Below are positions 32,438 through 43,266 of a stretch of 64,000 nucleotides of DNA, piece after piece (the first letter of the stretch is position 1; every line of letters starts with the position of its first letter). The translations under genes and the position numbers were made by a program. Origin of the DNA: Pisaster brevispinus (Eukaryota; Echinodermata; Asteroidea; Forcipulatida; Asteriidae). The stretch covers positions 4,495,421 to 4,559,420 of the forward strand of contig JAMKCF010000006.1 in the NCBI GenBank assembly GCA_023634235.1, given 5' to 3'. A model generated the notes under the pieces. That model did not search any database. It saw only the letters and a list, made by a program, of their open reading frames with translations, and was not told the DNA's origin.

Positions 32438-32619
32438 CTTGACAAAGTCATATGCACAGGTGTCGTGAGTCTCCAGGTCAAAGTCTGCAAAGGTCAGGTA
32501 CAGCGTGCTGCCTTGATTGGTGGAGATGAGCCAGAAGCACTCGGCGTTGTGACCGTAAGGGTAGGGGTAGTTGGGCGACACAAAGCCTCCTGTTGGGGTA
32601 GTAAGCTCCCCACCACATC
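32438..32619 (-). CDS. CUBN: cubilin exon: CUB7, first half
   Basis: It encodes CGGELTTPTGGFVSPNYPYP...AECFWLISTNQGS...FDLETHDTCAYDFVK, with C1-C3 and E/D calcium ligands. Phases are 1 in, 0 out. Confidence 0.96.
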
Positions 32620-33208
32620 CTATAACAAAAATAACCTAGGGTTAAGATCTGAATCATGGGCATCCATCTTGTATTACCTCAATCTAAACAAGTGTAACCA
32701 AAGTGAGGCTGGAAGGGCTTCATAATATAATCTAGACACTGAAGAACAAAGTAATGCCTCAAATGAACCAGATATTTTCGACCAAAGGTCTCCAACATCA
32801 GTACTTTTCAACATTTTTTTTCTGGCTTAAACAAACAACTTTGTAGTTTATCAGGAAGTAAATTGACAATCTTGGCCAGCTGGGTACTTTTTCTTCTTCT
32901 CTTCGAATTGTTAATTTATATCCTTAAAAAAACAATTTTTTTTAACTGAATTTCGAGTTTCAGTTATTTCTTGTGACCCATCCACCCATAATAAAAAAAA
33001 AACAACAACAACAACAACGAAAATCAAAATGATTAAACATTGACTATTCTGAATGGCCCCTAAATGAAAGGGATTGTGTTCACAAAAAACAGATATAGAA
33101 AATGAGAATTATAAAGGGCGCTGTATTGGAAACGGTACGATGGTGTAAAGCGTGTGCAAATATTCTTAGGGTGTAACCGAGGTTTCACCGGTGATATTCT
33201 TTAATTAC

Positions 33209-33372
33209 CTGTTGCGGTGCCATCAAAGCTGAGCGAGAATCCCCGAGCAGAGAGGCTCGAGTCCGAGGCGAATTTCACGTACATCTTGTTGCTGTGAGAG
33301 GTGTAGGAAGTCGGGCTGATGCTACTACCACAGAAGGTACCCAGCAGGGGTGAGGTTTCATACCCTCCATTC
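33209..33372 (-). CDS. CUBN: cubilin exon: CUB6, second half
   Basis: It encodes RNGGYETSPLLGTFCGSSIS and YVKFASDSSLSARGFSLSF, with C4 and the SD calcium ligand. Phases are 2 in, 1 out. The downstream intron 32620-33208 shows nothing but an ACA repeat (33000-33017). Confidence 0.95.
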
Positions 33373-33446
33373 CTGAAGACAAATTATACAAACTGTGATT
33401 CATAGGTGATGGGGGGGGGGGGGGGGGCGTTCACAGCAAACATTTA

Positions 33447-33617
33447 ATGTATATATTCGGTTTGCGGTAACACCATGTGTATATCTACTAGCTGTGTAGA
33501 TTTGTTCTTAGAGAGCTAGGTCTTGCTTTAAAAAAAAAAAAGCAAGACCTAGTTCTCTAAAAAATCTTCATAGCTAGTAGACATATATACATGGTGTTAC
33601 CGCAAACCGAATATACA
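33447..33617. repeat. long palindromic (hairpin) element
   Basis: The left arm 33447-33530 (TATTCGGTTTGCGGTAACAC, AGCTAGGTCTTGCTTT) is matched in inverse by 33541-33617 (AAGCAAGACCTAG, GTGTTACCGCAAACCGAATA). The A-rich loop is about 10 bases. A solo left arm lies at 42245-42335. This is a foldback transposon, and an RNA copy would form a long hairpin. Confidence 0.9.
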
Positions 33618-34042
33618 TTGATACATAACCATGCAAAGCCTCAAAAAGTATATAGCAAACATTTATTGGCAGTAAACCAGAGCTACTGTAATATATATAT
33701 ATTTTTTAAGCTGTTACCTAACAGTTTATAATATAAAATATATAATTAGCTTTTGCGAAAAAACATATCAATATACATATAACATGTACAGTTCATGTAA
33801 CATGGGAGTTAGATTTCTCACACATTTTGGGGGTAAAAATTGATGGTGAAAAAAATATTTAAACATAAGGTTATTTATCTTCCGGCAAAGATTGCCTGGG
33901 CTCCCCAACCCCTTAGGGATTTTCTACCCACATTTTTAACTGAGGTTTCCTCCACGTCTTTTGAAGGTTCCTTGTTTTTCGTCACCAGAAAGGTACAACA
34001 AAAAACTTAAATGACTCAACAGCATTAAGAAAAAAACCTCAC

Positions 34043-34229
34043 CTCAGCTCAACAAAGTCGAACACACAATCCGGATGTTGCTCCATCTCAAAGTCGGTGA
34101 AGTTGACGTTAATCTGTTGACCCGAGGGTGCGGATATGATCCAGACACACTGGCGATTGTGGGGGTAGTCAGCTGGGTAGTTGGGCGAAGAGATCACGCC
34201 TGTGTCTTGGATTAACTCGCCGCCACACA
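34043..34229 (-). CDS. CUBN: cubilin exon: CUB6, first half
   Basis: It encodes CGGELIQDTGVISSPNYP...RQCVWIISAPSGQ...FEMEQHPDCVFDFVEL, with C1-C3 and E/D calcium ligands. Phases are 1 in, 2 out (AG|G split codon). CUB6 contacts B12-bound intrinsic factor in the human complex. Confidence 0.96.
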
Positions 34230-34429
34230 CTGAATGGTAGAGGAAAATAAAAAACCAATAAATAATACAATCTTATATATAGCGTACGTTTCTACCAGTA
34301 AGGCACTCAACGCGCTTGAAGGAAGAGAAGCATTTTAAAACGTTTTGGAAATATTTCTATTTATGTAGCTTCATTTAAACCGACGTTACATCTTATAAGA
34401 GTTTATGGAGCAAACCCCCCCCCCTTCTC

Positions 34430-34600
34430 TTAGCGATAAGTGTAACTGGGTTCTTTTACGTGTGTTACACAACACACGGGACCTTTGGCTTTACGTCCAA
34501 TCCAAAAGACAAAGCAATACTGGTTACGTGTCTCACTTGAGAAAATAAAGACACACAAGTGCGGACTTGAACACACACTCAGCTGAAAACAACCCCCCCC
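34430..34600 (-). repeat. SINE family 2 related segment
   Basis: It shares CCCTTCTCTTAGC.ATAAGTG, GGGTTCTTTTACG and GGCTTTACGTCC with 49700-49790, and has a worn AAGTGCGGACTTGAACAC B box. Confidence 0.55.
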
Positions 34601-34976
34601 CCCCCACCACTCACATCAAAACATGCCACATGAAAATAGAACCCTTGCATTTTTATCTTGGAACTGTCTAGTGGTTTGAGCCTTGGTGCAGAAAGTTTTA
34701 GATTTCACAAAATAAACTGGGTCTCAGAAAACAGCAGATATTACTAGTAGCTGTTGGAGCTTCATTTTACAAGTCCTTTATCAAAAATTCAGAGACATTG
34801 ATGTTACAAAAAGTGGCCTGATGTTTTGGCTCTAGCAGAGACTTTCTTTTGAAGTGCCAGGAAATGAGCTTTTTTGTTGTTGCATTTACACCTTAGGTCC
34901 TTTGGGTTGGTAAGCAGTTTGCAATAGCTGATACTATTTTCAAATCAATGTTACATGTTACTTAACGAAAAATAAC

Positions 34977-35240
34977 AGGGATGTGACAGGCTGTTGAAAA
35001 AAAAACCTGAACTGTGAGCGTAAAGCGCGAAAGCTTGCAAGGGCGAAAACTTGCGAGCTCGAGCCTACTTACATACATTTTTCTTTTGTTTTTAAAAGCC
35101 CTAATCCGCACTCTGAAGCATTCTATTTTGTTTTATCTTCATATCTTTTATGGTCTTAATTTAAAAAAAATATATATATTTACTTACTTATTTATTTATT
35201 ACGGATTTCCGGGAAAACCCCCCTAAAAATCACATCCCTG
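34977..35240. repeat. inverted-repeat element, family D
   Basis: It begins CAGGGATGTGACAGGCTGT and ends ATCACATCCCTG, a 12-base near-perfect terminal inverted repeat. It sits 41 bases before the 3' end of the CUB5 second exon. Confidence 0.85.
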
Positions 35241-35281
35241 AAATAAGCACGACAGAATGAACTGAAACTGTTTCCGTTTAC

Positions 35282-35412
35282 CTGTTGTGGCGTCGAGGGC
35301 CACGTAAGAGGCAGTGAAGCCCTCCCGCGCTACGCTAGAATCTGTTTGGAAGATGACTGTCATCTTATTGCCGGTAGTTGTGAGGATCGGAGGTGAGTTA
35401 CTGCCACAGTAC
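35282..35412 (-). CDS. CUBN: cubilin exon: CUB5, second part
   Basis: It encodes RYCGSNSPPILTTTGNK, VIFQTDSSVAREGFTASY and ALDATTG. C4 is present, so CUB5 has both disulfides. From memory, human CUB5 has lost C3/C4 (FYGSNLPP). Phases are 2 in, 1 out. Confidence 0.95.
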
Positions 35413-35532
35413 CTACGAGGAGGATAGGGAATGTCCGGATAAAGTCAGAAAGATTACCTCACAGATCTCACATAATGGAGTCTTGCAGAGATCTATATTG
35501 TTCTTACTTTACGTCTGCCCATAGGCATTAGA

Positions 35533-36012
35533 AAGATTAAAGGTAGAGTCATATGTAAATTAATTTTTTTTGGTCAGCTTTTGTTATTTATGGGCAAAGT
35601 AGTAAAGAAACATACAATAAAAGTCACTTGTTAAAGTTTCAGCTGGATACTGTATCTACATGCCGAGAAAACAGCAAAAAAAAACTGTCACAGTATTTTT
35701 CACACAAACTTAGAATCCATCCATGTTTAATAGCTACATGACAGCTGGTGCTACCAGGCACATCTCTGGCCGCAGTTTAAGAAAATGAACATCAATCCTC
35801 AGAAATCTGAGAAACAATTCAGGCATGAATTGTTCCTTGGATTCAAAATTTTTTTTGGAAATTGTTTATCAGTGAAACCATATTACTTGGAAGGAAATTC
35901 CTTTCTCAAAACAGTCTATATTATCAACAGCTGCAATGCTTCTCCTCACCAAGTAAGTATTTTTCGGTCATTAGATTTTGGAGTTTTTTTACCAATCTAT
36001 GACCCTACCGTT
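35533..36012. repeat. inverted-repeat element, GGTAGGGTCATA family
   Basis: It begins AAAGGTAGAGTCATATG and ends TCTATGACCCTACCGTTA, terminal inverted repeats. Internal motifs (CAGCAAAAAAAAACTGTCAC, CATCTCTGGCCGCAGT) recur at 61034-61290, and in reverse order at 2052-2456. Confidence 0.75.
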
Positions 36013-36064
36013 ACCCATCAGTGCGGCGAGTAGCAGTGAATGACCTAAGGTGAGAGTTACTGAC

Positions 36065-36293
36065 CTTCCCATGTCCGGGGTCAGCGCATTGGTGCTGTTA
36101 TCGTAGACCTGTACATAGTCAAAGACACAGCCAGAGGCTTCCTCCAAGCTGAAAGAATTGAATGTCAGCCGGATGACGTAGCCGTCAGTCACCATGATGG
36201 AGTAGACACAATATACACCGTGGGGGTAGCCTTCAGGATGAGGGGGCGAGGCAAAGATGCCGACATCATCTGTGAACTGACCTCCACATCCGC
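36065..36293 (-). CDS. CUBN: cubilin exon: CUB5, first part
   Basis: It encodes GCGGQFTDDVGIFASPPHP...VYCVYSIMVTDG...LEEASGCVFDYVQVYDN...DMG. The internal intron is later than usual (phase 2, just before C4). CUB5 begins the CUB5-8 block that binds intrinsic factor-B12 in mammals. Here C3 is present. Confidence 0.95.
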
Positions 36294-36411
36294 CTATGAC
36301 AGTCAGAAAAGGGTGGGAGAAAATTTGTTTTATTTGTTGTTGTTTTTTTTTTTTGGGGGGTGTACAAAGAAACATTGATAAATGATAATGGCAAAACAGG
36401 GAGACTGCATT

Positions 36412-36492
36412 ATTAGAGCTAGATAGCTCAGTTGGTAAAGAGCAGGCACATTAATCAGGAGGAAGCAGGTTTTCAAATCCGGTTCTAGTCAA
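36412..36492 (+). repeat. SINE-1 copy (tRNA-like), degenerate
   Basis: The strings AGAGCTAGATAGCTCAGTTG and TCAAATCCGGTTCTAGTC, followed by AATTTTTCC.TTG, match the SINE-1 copy at 4134-4230. Confidence 0.7.
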
Positions 36493-36995
36493 TTTTTCCT
36501 TTGTTCCCGCCAAAGCTGAATTAAAATTTACCCAACCCAATGTGGTGTATAAACTGAGACATACATAAAAGCTACACATCCACATATCTCAACGTCACAT
36601 TCTTCAAATGACTTTAAAATCAATCATAAGAAGGAGACTAAGCTAACGAAGGTCGGTTGCCGTGACAATATTCACAATCACACACCCAATCAGAACATCC
36701 AAATTCTTGGAATCAAATCATAACAATTTGGGGAGGAAAAAAACAAAAAGATAAAAAATGCAATTGTTTGCAGCGACAACATCCACACAAAAATCAATGT
36801 CCAAAACATACTTTGTGATCAGAAACCTAACGGCTGTGCTAACAGCGTTTGTAAACAAATAAACTAAAAACAACTTCTCCTTCGAGATGTGGTGGTTCTG
36901 AAAAAGAACCAAGGGCATAAATAAATAGTCACAGTGCACCCATGTTCCCCAAGAATACTGTACAGAATTCTACTGAAGGACCCTGGGAGCCATAC

Positions 36996-37167
36996 CTGGG
37001 GCTGCATCTTCAAATCTGAACGCTGCGCGGAAGCCGTAGTTAGCGATGGAGCCGTCGGTGACAAATTTGAGGTACATTGAGTTGCCGGTGGACGACACCT
37101 CATCTGGAAGAGCAGTTCCGCACAGCTTGGAGATAACCAGCGAGTTCTCAGTACCTCCATCGTGAAG
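36996..37167 (-). CDS. CUBN: cubilin exon: CUB4, second half
   Basis: It encodes LHDGGTENSLVISKLCGTAL, MYLKFVTDGSIANYGF and a short FEDAAPG tail before CUB5. Phases are 0 in, 1 out. The intron 36294-36995 holds a degenerate SINE-1 copy. Confidence 0.95.
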
Positions 37168-37532
37168 CTACGGAATCAGGAGGGAAAAAAAGAAGAAAAA
37201 AAAAGAAGGTTAGTTTGAGGTTGAATCACATGCACAAGGGTGTGAATTAGTTTTAACAAAAAACAGGAAACAAGAATTCTGAATATAAAGTTAGTCAACA
37301 GGGGTCTTCTACAGATGTTACACCAGGTATTCTACTGGCAGCAAGTCTACGCACTTTCACAGAAGAGAACAATTTCCCTTTTTCAACGTTAACATAATTT
37401 CCACTAAGATATCAATACGTTTTACAAAGTCTCTTGGGCTAGTAAAGTGTTCATTTTTAGAATTAACAGAATTAGTTGAAAATGACTTAATGTACATCTA
37501 CCGCCCCCTATGGTGTTTCGTGTTAACATTAC

Positions 37533-37714
37533 CTGAAGGTAATCAAAGTTGCACTCTTCATGGGCTTCGATGTCAAAGGTTATGAAGGTCACAATGATCA
37601 TCTGACCCTGAGGTGCATTGATGACGTATTCACAGGTCTTGTCGTGGGGGTAGTAATTGGGGAAATACGGGGACAAGAGCTCCTGAGTAGGATCTGTAAA
37701 TATTCCTCCACAAT
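37533..37714 (-). CDS. CUBN: cubilin exon: CUB4, first half
   Basis: It encodes CGGIFTDPTQELLSPYFPNY...KTCEYVINAPQGQ...FDIEAHEECNFDYLQ, with C1-C3 and calcium-ligand E and D. Phases are 1 in, 0 out. Confidence 0.96.
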
Positions 37715-38559
37715 CTGAAAGGAAAATTTAAAAAACAAATTACACAAAGATTGGTGACTATAAAAAGAATCAACAACCATTACGTTTAATCTGCAAGCTC
37801 ACTGATTACACAAAGTACAGCCAGTACCGATCCTCCAGAGATAAATATGTCTGAAATACTGTCCAGAAAAAAATAGCAAATGTAGACAATCAAATCACTG
37901 CTGTTCATCTTGATTGTCACAAACCAAATAATCAGCCTGTAAATGAAGACTTTGTGCACATGAAAACCCGACCAACCCATCCGTGATTGTTTTCACTAAA
38001 CCAGATGGCTTCAATGAATGGAATGTTCACACTACGAGTGGCGCGTTTATTTCAAACTAAGAAAGGATGGACACATAGAACGGCATGATATTTGGCCATT
38101 GGAATTTTTGTTTTTGAAAATTGCGACGAGTACAAAAATGTACATGGTATAAGCTTTGAAAGACTTTTCAGGCAATTTGATAACAATTTTGCTGAGTTTT
38201 CTGAGGACCCAAAAGTCGGAAATCAGACTTAGGTAGGAAGAATGCCGGTAAAGAACATTTAAATCCTTTGCTATCAAGAACTTTCAACTAAGTTTGCTTC
38301 ATAGCAAAGAATGATTTTATCGGTGATTGTTGAAATCATTTGTAATAAATCATGAAATTATTTGTTTTGTTTTAAAAAAAATTTACAGTAAAGGCTGACG
38401 GTAGTTTTGCCAATCGTTTGAAGAAACTCACGGCTGAGAAGTTAAAAAGGGTCTACGCATCGAGGTTTAGCCATGGTTTAAGAAATTATATATCATTACA
38501 ATAACCAAAGGATTTAAAATACAAAATGCTTGATTAATAAAAGTCACACAATAACCTCT

Positions 38560-38775
38560 TCCTAAATAATACCCCGATCAATCTGAATAACACCCCGATC
38601 AATCTAAATAATACCTTGATCAATCTAATAATACCTGACCAAGCTAAATAATACCCAGATAAATCTAAAAATACATGTACCTTCATCAATCTGAATAATA
38701 CCCCCATCAATCTGAATAATATCCTGATCAATCTAAATAATATCCTGATCAATCTAAATAATACCCCGATCCATC
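38560..38775. repeat. 21-base minisatellite, about 10 units
   Basis: The units resemble ATAATACCCCGATCAATCTA, with small indels and one insertion near 38670. It lies in the CUB3/CUB4 intron. Confidence 0.9.
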
Positions 38776-38999
38776 TATTTGGCCAGAAAGGTTAATAACT
38801 TATAAGGTTTCCTTCTTTCAATAACACTGGGCTGACTGACTGCTCTACCTTATTGGTCAATGCTTAAATAGTTGCAGTCCAATAGCTACTGACGCCATCA
38901 ATCGGCCATTGTGCCAAAACTCCATACAAGTAATTTGTAGTATTACATCTCCCATTTAAGCTATCTGCGAGGGGGGGGGGGCCTGTGAATCAGGTCATA

Positions 39000-39155
39000 G
39001 AGCTGCTCGAGCACAAAACAGCACTTAACAATTTCCTGCTACGCAAAAAAAAAAAACCCAAGAATACCAGTCACTGGCTTGTGCGACATGGTATTTTGCC
39101 TGGTAACCTTATTCTGGTATGCACCATTGTGATGTGCTTAGCTACATTGTTGGGC
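39000..39155. repeat. MITE-1 copy, diverged
   Basis: The strings TCATAGAGCTGCTCGAGC, GCGACATGGTATTTTGCC and GGTAACCTTATTCTGGTATG are family motifs, and the right terminus reads TTGGGCCCTGG. Confidence 0.65.
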
Positions 39156-40487
39156 CCTGGCCATAGCGAAAAGTTTACAAAGTAAGTCCATTGATTGATT
39201 GTGAGCCTTGTGTGTGTGTGTGGTTGACCTTGAATAACTTGACGCACCTACTGGTTTTACAACATGAATTGTCAACCCACTTTACAAATCCATCCGTTTC
39301 ATTCACGCGTCACTGGGTTGTGGCTGGGTGCATTCATTCCGCCTTCACGTTTTCCAACAGACACAATAATACTTCTCATTGACAGCTGATTGAGCTGAAC
39401 AAGTTTGAGGTGTCCCCCTTTCCTTTGAAGTTGTTTCAAATTGTACGGTGCACTATCCATGAAAACTATTGTTGACTGTTGTTTACAAAAAAAAGAGTGT
39501 CCTTGTGCATACCCGGACCTTTCTGGCAGGCGAGATGCTACACTGGTCATACATGTATGGAAACTTAACATTTTGTGTCATAATTTCTACACAAATTCAA
39601 GAGTTATGACAATAACAGCTGAACAAGCTTTGAGATAGGCAAGTTTTGCGATGTCCTATCAAAAATTAATAAAAGAACAGACGGTGCAATCCCCATACAA
39701 CGTAAGATGTAACGCTCCATTCCATTCAGCTGTGTACGGATTGTGCTTGCAGAAAGTCCAAGCTCAGCGGCTCTCTCGTGAACATGTGATGTCACAGGTT
39801 TTACAGTCCTTTAGACAGTTTCTTTTCCTCATCAACCCTGACCACCATTTTGTAACGGGTGGCTTCGAGTACCACAAATTGTACAACTGGGTTGCTACAA
39901 ATCTGCCCTTTCTAACAACAAATTTGAACCCTTTCGAAAATGAAGACTATGTGAACTGTTTGCTCTTGGTAGCACGATTGATTTATCACTAATATGGGTA
40001 ACTTGATGGCTTGGTTGTAAACTCTTTTGTGAGCCCCGGCCCCCGCCTCCTGCTAGAGGTGTTACAAGTGATGCATTTCATTGTTTTTCCATTGACGTCA
40101 CTCAGTAAGAGACTTCTACTCGACAAGCTCTGCTTTTTGGTGACCCCCACCACTTAATCATCCTGTATTATGTATTTATCCCTATGTGTTTTATTGATTG
40201 ATTGATTGAATTGAAAAACAAAATATATAAATATATATACAAAATAAAAAATAAAAAATTTACAGCAAGGGTCACTCATCCTTTTTGCCAACCACTGGTT
40301 GGCAAAACTCCCGTCTGTGACATTGCAAAAGAAAAGTTTACAAGAAAAGTCAATGTCTCTGTAGCTCCACTTGTAAACATGTGACATCATCGGTAACTTG
40401 ATCTGTATATGAAAATCAAAGCGTAAAGTTTGGAGGCGCGATTGACTAGTGAAACCTATTGATGCATCAGAAATGTCCGCCACTCAC

Positions 40488-40647
40488 TCAGTTCATAGGT
40501 GGCCCTGAATCCTCCGGCACTCACAGAGACGTCCGATGCGAACTTGACCCACAGCATATTGGATGAAGACACGAAAGGAGGTGGTATGGCATCAGCATGG
40601 CAGTACCGCCCGACGAACGGGGCCGTTTCATCGAAGCCATCCCTCAA
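40488..40647 (-). CDS. CUBN: cubilin exon: CUB3, second half
   Basis: It encodes LRDGFDETAPFVGRYCHADA and WVKFASDVSVSAGGFRATYEL, with C4 followed by His. I chose the GTGAGT donor at 40486-40487. A second GT four bases further would break the match to the next phase-1 exon. Confidence 0.94.
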
Positions 40648-40779
40648 CTGTGAAAAACAAGAGGATTCAAATCCAATAAATGCAGCGAAGAGGAACTCCA
40701 CGGTCCCGTACAATTTTTCCAATAAGTAGAGTCCTTATGAAAACTGGGTGAAAAAAACCCACAAATTTCTAGGCTCACG

Positions 40780-41160
40780 CTCAGACGGTGTAAAATGCCA
40801 CCGTGTTTGATACTCTTTAAGTGCAACTTTTAGTAAAAATCCCAAAACGTTCGATGATGTCACATTTACAAATATATGGTCTGTTCAATTCTTCCACGCA
40901 GAATTTTCAGTCCATTCCAGAATTTTGATGATATTCAATCAAATCAGCATGGAATTTGACAATTTTTCAATGGTGCCAAAAACCTCCTCTTTGGAACGTA
41001 TAGGCTTGTGTTTTTGCTGTCTGATGACGTCATTTCAGAATTTTGCTCTAAAAGAATATCAAATCAAATGACATTTTACGCCATTTTAACGTGAGGTTAA
41101 AGACTTGCAACTTTTCCCCCACTTGCATGAGGACTCTATCTATTTGGTTACACTGATTTG
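40780..41160. repeat. foldback repeat related to 21690-22025
   Basis: Both loci share ATGACGTCAT or TGACGTCATCTGAC, a ...AACGTTCGATG... motif, TTGCAACTTTT.CCCCC.ACTTGCATGAGG and inverted internal pieces (AGACGGTGTAAAATGCC against ACATTTTACGCCATTTTAAC). It looks non-autonomous, and no ORF is seen. Confidence 0.6.
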
Positions 41161-41373
41161 AATGGAAGAATGTATCAAGATGGCCGAACCATGATTAAGG
41201 TCTGTAGGTAAGTGTGGGGGCATAATGCTACAAAACCATTCCGGCCGCCCAGCGCAATTTGATCAAGTCTACTGAAAAAGATAAACGGCACACCCTGAGA
41301 TGCGTTTCCAGAAAACAGAGCTGGAAAAATCGGGTCATTTCTCAGCCATTTTGTTATGTTTTGATGTGTTTAC

Positions 41374-41564
41374 CTCCACGTAGTCATAATTGCAGTTGTC
41401 ATGCTCCTCGATGGTTAGGTCTGTAATGGTGAACTTGATCTGAGCGCCGTCGCCGATCTGTATAGTCCAGATACACTCAGCGTTGTGGGGGTAAGGGTTG
41501 GGGTAGTTGGGCGATATCAGTATTGCGTCGTCATTGGTTAGGACGCCTCCACATCCAGGATCAA
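41374..41564 (-). CDS. CUBN: cubilin exon: CUB3, first half
   Basis: It encodes DPGCGGVLTNDDAILISPNY...AECIWTIQIGDG...LTIEEHDNCNYDYVE, with C1-C3 and the calcium-ligand E and D. Phases are 1 in, 0 out. The intron 40648-41373 contains a foldback repeat. Confidence 0.96.
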
Positions 41565-42006
41565 CTATTAAAAAAAAAAATCATAAATATTAATATTCAA
41601 GTATCAAATAACAAAATTTCATATCGTAGTGATTTGAAGGCTCATGATTGCAAATTCACATACTGTTATAATAAAAAAAGTCAAGTTGTAAGTATAACAG
41701 TTATAAATCATTTTCCTTTTCGTAGACAACTCTTGATAAACAAACTCAATCTACCAGACGCTTCAAGGTATATCAGCAATTTTATGAAGTCCATACAAAC
41801 TGGAATAATGACCTTAGTAAAAGTCCAAATCAAGCCCCTTCGGCTATGGCTATGGCTACGGCTACCGGCTTCAACAAAAACATTGGAGAGTAGGATTTTG
41901 GCATCTCAGCCACAGCCAAGCCATTAATTTGGACATGGCTAAACTGAATAGGGCAAGAGAGAGTGAGAGAGGGCAAGAGTAAGAGAGAAAAACGAGAATC
42001 CCTTAC

Positions 42007-42169
42007 TTGATGTTGATGAGTACGTGATGTGAAACCCGGTGTCCGATTCACTTTGGTCGCTATGGAAACGGATGAACGCATAGGGGCCCGAGGTCTGAAC
42101 GGGTGCCGGGGTGACGCTGCTGCAGAACTTTCCCAGGGAAGTAGAGGCTTCAGTTAGACCGTCTCTGAT
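42007..42169 (-). CDS. CUBN: cubilin exon: CUB2, second half
   Basis: It encodes IRDGLTEASTSLGKFCSSV, FIRFHSDQSESDTGFHITY, with C4. The residue after C4 is Ser where Gly is usual. Phases are 0 in, 1 out. The intron 41565-42006 has only the GGCTATGGC motif repeat. Confidence 0.95.
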
Positions 42170-42244
42170 CTGGAGATTGGACAAAACGGGAAGACAGAGC
42201 AATTGTGGTTCAAGGAATGTTGCACATCACTGGTGGTATTGGAA

Positions 42245-42335
42245 ATGTTAATGTATTATTCGGTTTGCGGTATAACTGTGTGTATATCTACTTTGCTGTG
42301 TAGATTTGTTCTTTGGGAACGAGGTCTTGCTTTAT
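42245..42335. repeat. half copy of the 33447-33617 palindrome
   Basis: The strings ATTCGGTTTGCGGTATAAC, TGTGTAGATTTGTTCTT and GAGGTCTTGCTTTA match the left arm of the palindrome at 33447-33617. The sequence then diverges, and the right arm is missing. Confidence 0.75.
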
Positions 42336-42539
42336 TTTACTGCTGCGGAGTAGATTTTCGAAAAATTCGGGAGACTACTTAGTTCTGAGAAGAACTGTCC
42401 TGCTTATTAACTACTACCTGGGTGGAAGGTAGGAAATCGGCCGGGACTACTACTTTCGCTTAGTGGACCGAGGGGACTTCTCATTATTTATCTCACTGCC
42501 GCGGAGTGAGTTCTTAGTTGGTCTTCCCCCCCCCTCCTT

Positions 42540-42730
42540 GCATTGCCCGCTATCACTGAGGTCAACCAATGGAAACGCGCACGCGTCTTACACGCCGCAC
42601 GCAACTCTCAGCCAATGATAGCTCTTCATTAACCTCAGTGAGGGCGCTGTTTGTGTCTTGTGTCAAGGTCACAACTGTCACAACCCGGGATTGGAATCCC
42701 GGTCCGAGACGACCGGCGCACTTGACCACT
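42540..42730. repeat. dispersed repeat with tRNA-like B box
   Basis: The segment AACTCTCAGCCAATGATAG ...GAGGGCGCT is shared with 23690-23805 (AACTCTCAGCCAATGATAGG ...GAGGGCGCTATT). It runs on to GGGATTGGAATCCCGGTCC, a B-box-like motif on the minus strand. Confidence 0.6.
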
Positions 42731-43081
42731 TGGCCATTACAGCATTGCTTGTAAACTGTAACTGTGCATTTTTTTTTTTTTTCAATCTTGAATGGTCTTG
42801 TGAGTTTCTACACATTATGCTTCTTTGTGAATTTTTATTGACATGTATTTCTATTTTGGTTTTTTTTTCAATAATGTTTGCTCTTTCATAAGACTAGCTG
42901 GAGAGGGGAATCTCTTTCCTCCATCTGTATTTTAACTGCTCCTGGTGTATCTTTTAATGTTTTTACCAATGTGCATTATTTTTCTGCTTTGAGCAATGAA
43001 ATAAATATAAATATGAATAAATATATAAGTATCAACTATTTATGAAGGGATGGTGATAAAAGAAATCACATGAAACTTTAC

Positions 43082-43266
43082 CTCGACGTAATCGTAATCA
43101 CATGTTGCGTGAGTCTCCAACTGCAAGGTGCCGAATGCAAACGTCATGTACATGCCAGCATCCACTGTAACCGTCCATACACAATCCCTGTTGTTGGGAT
43201 AGTTGCCAGGGTAACCAGGTGAGTTGATGCTGCCGTAGTTACTGCCTGTGAGGTCCTCACCACAGA
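43082..43266 (-). CDS. CUBN: cubilin exon: CUB2, first half
   Basis: It encodes [19 protein letters not shown]...[12 protein letters not shown]...[15 protein letters not shown], with C1-C3. It leaves in phase 0 just after YVE, the standard intra-CUB intron place in this gene. Confidence 0.96.

Larger units (their letters stand above)
37715..40487. other. 2.8-kb intron
   Basis: No gene is seen. A 21-base tandem array lies at 38560-38775. MITE-1 material is at 39000-39155. A dispersed block at 39470-39640 is shared with 62036-62200 (GTTTACAAAAA.AGAGTG.CCTTGT, ACCTTTCTGGCAGGC, TTTTGTGTCAT). Confidence 0.6.

Noticed and set aside
40482..40483. Alternative donor for the CUB3 second exon
   Set aside because: The GT at 40482-40483 would shift the frame. 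The GTGAGT at 40486-40487 joins correctly to CUB4.
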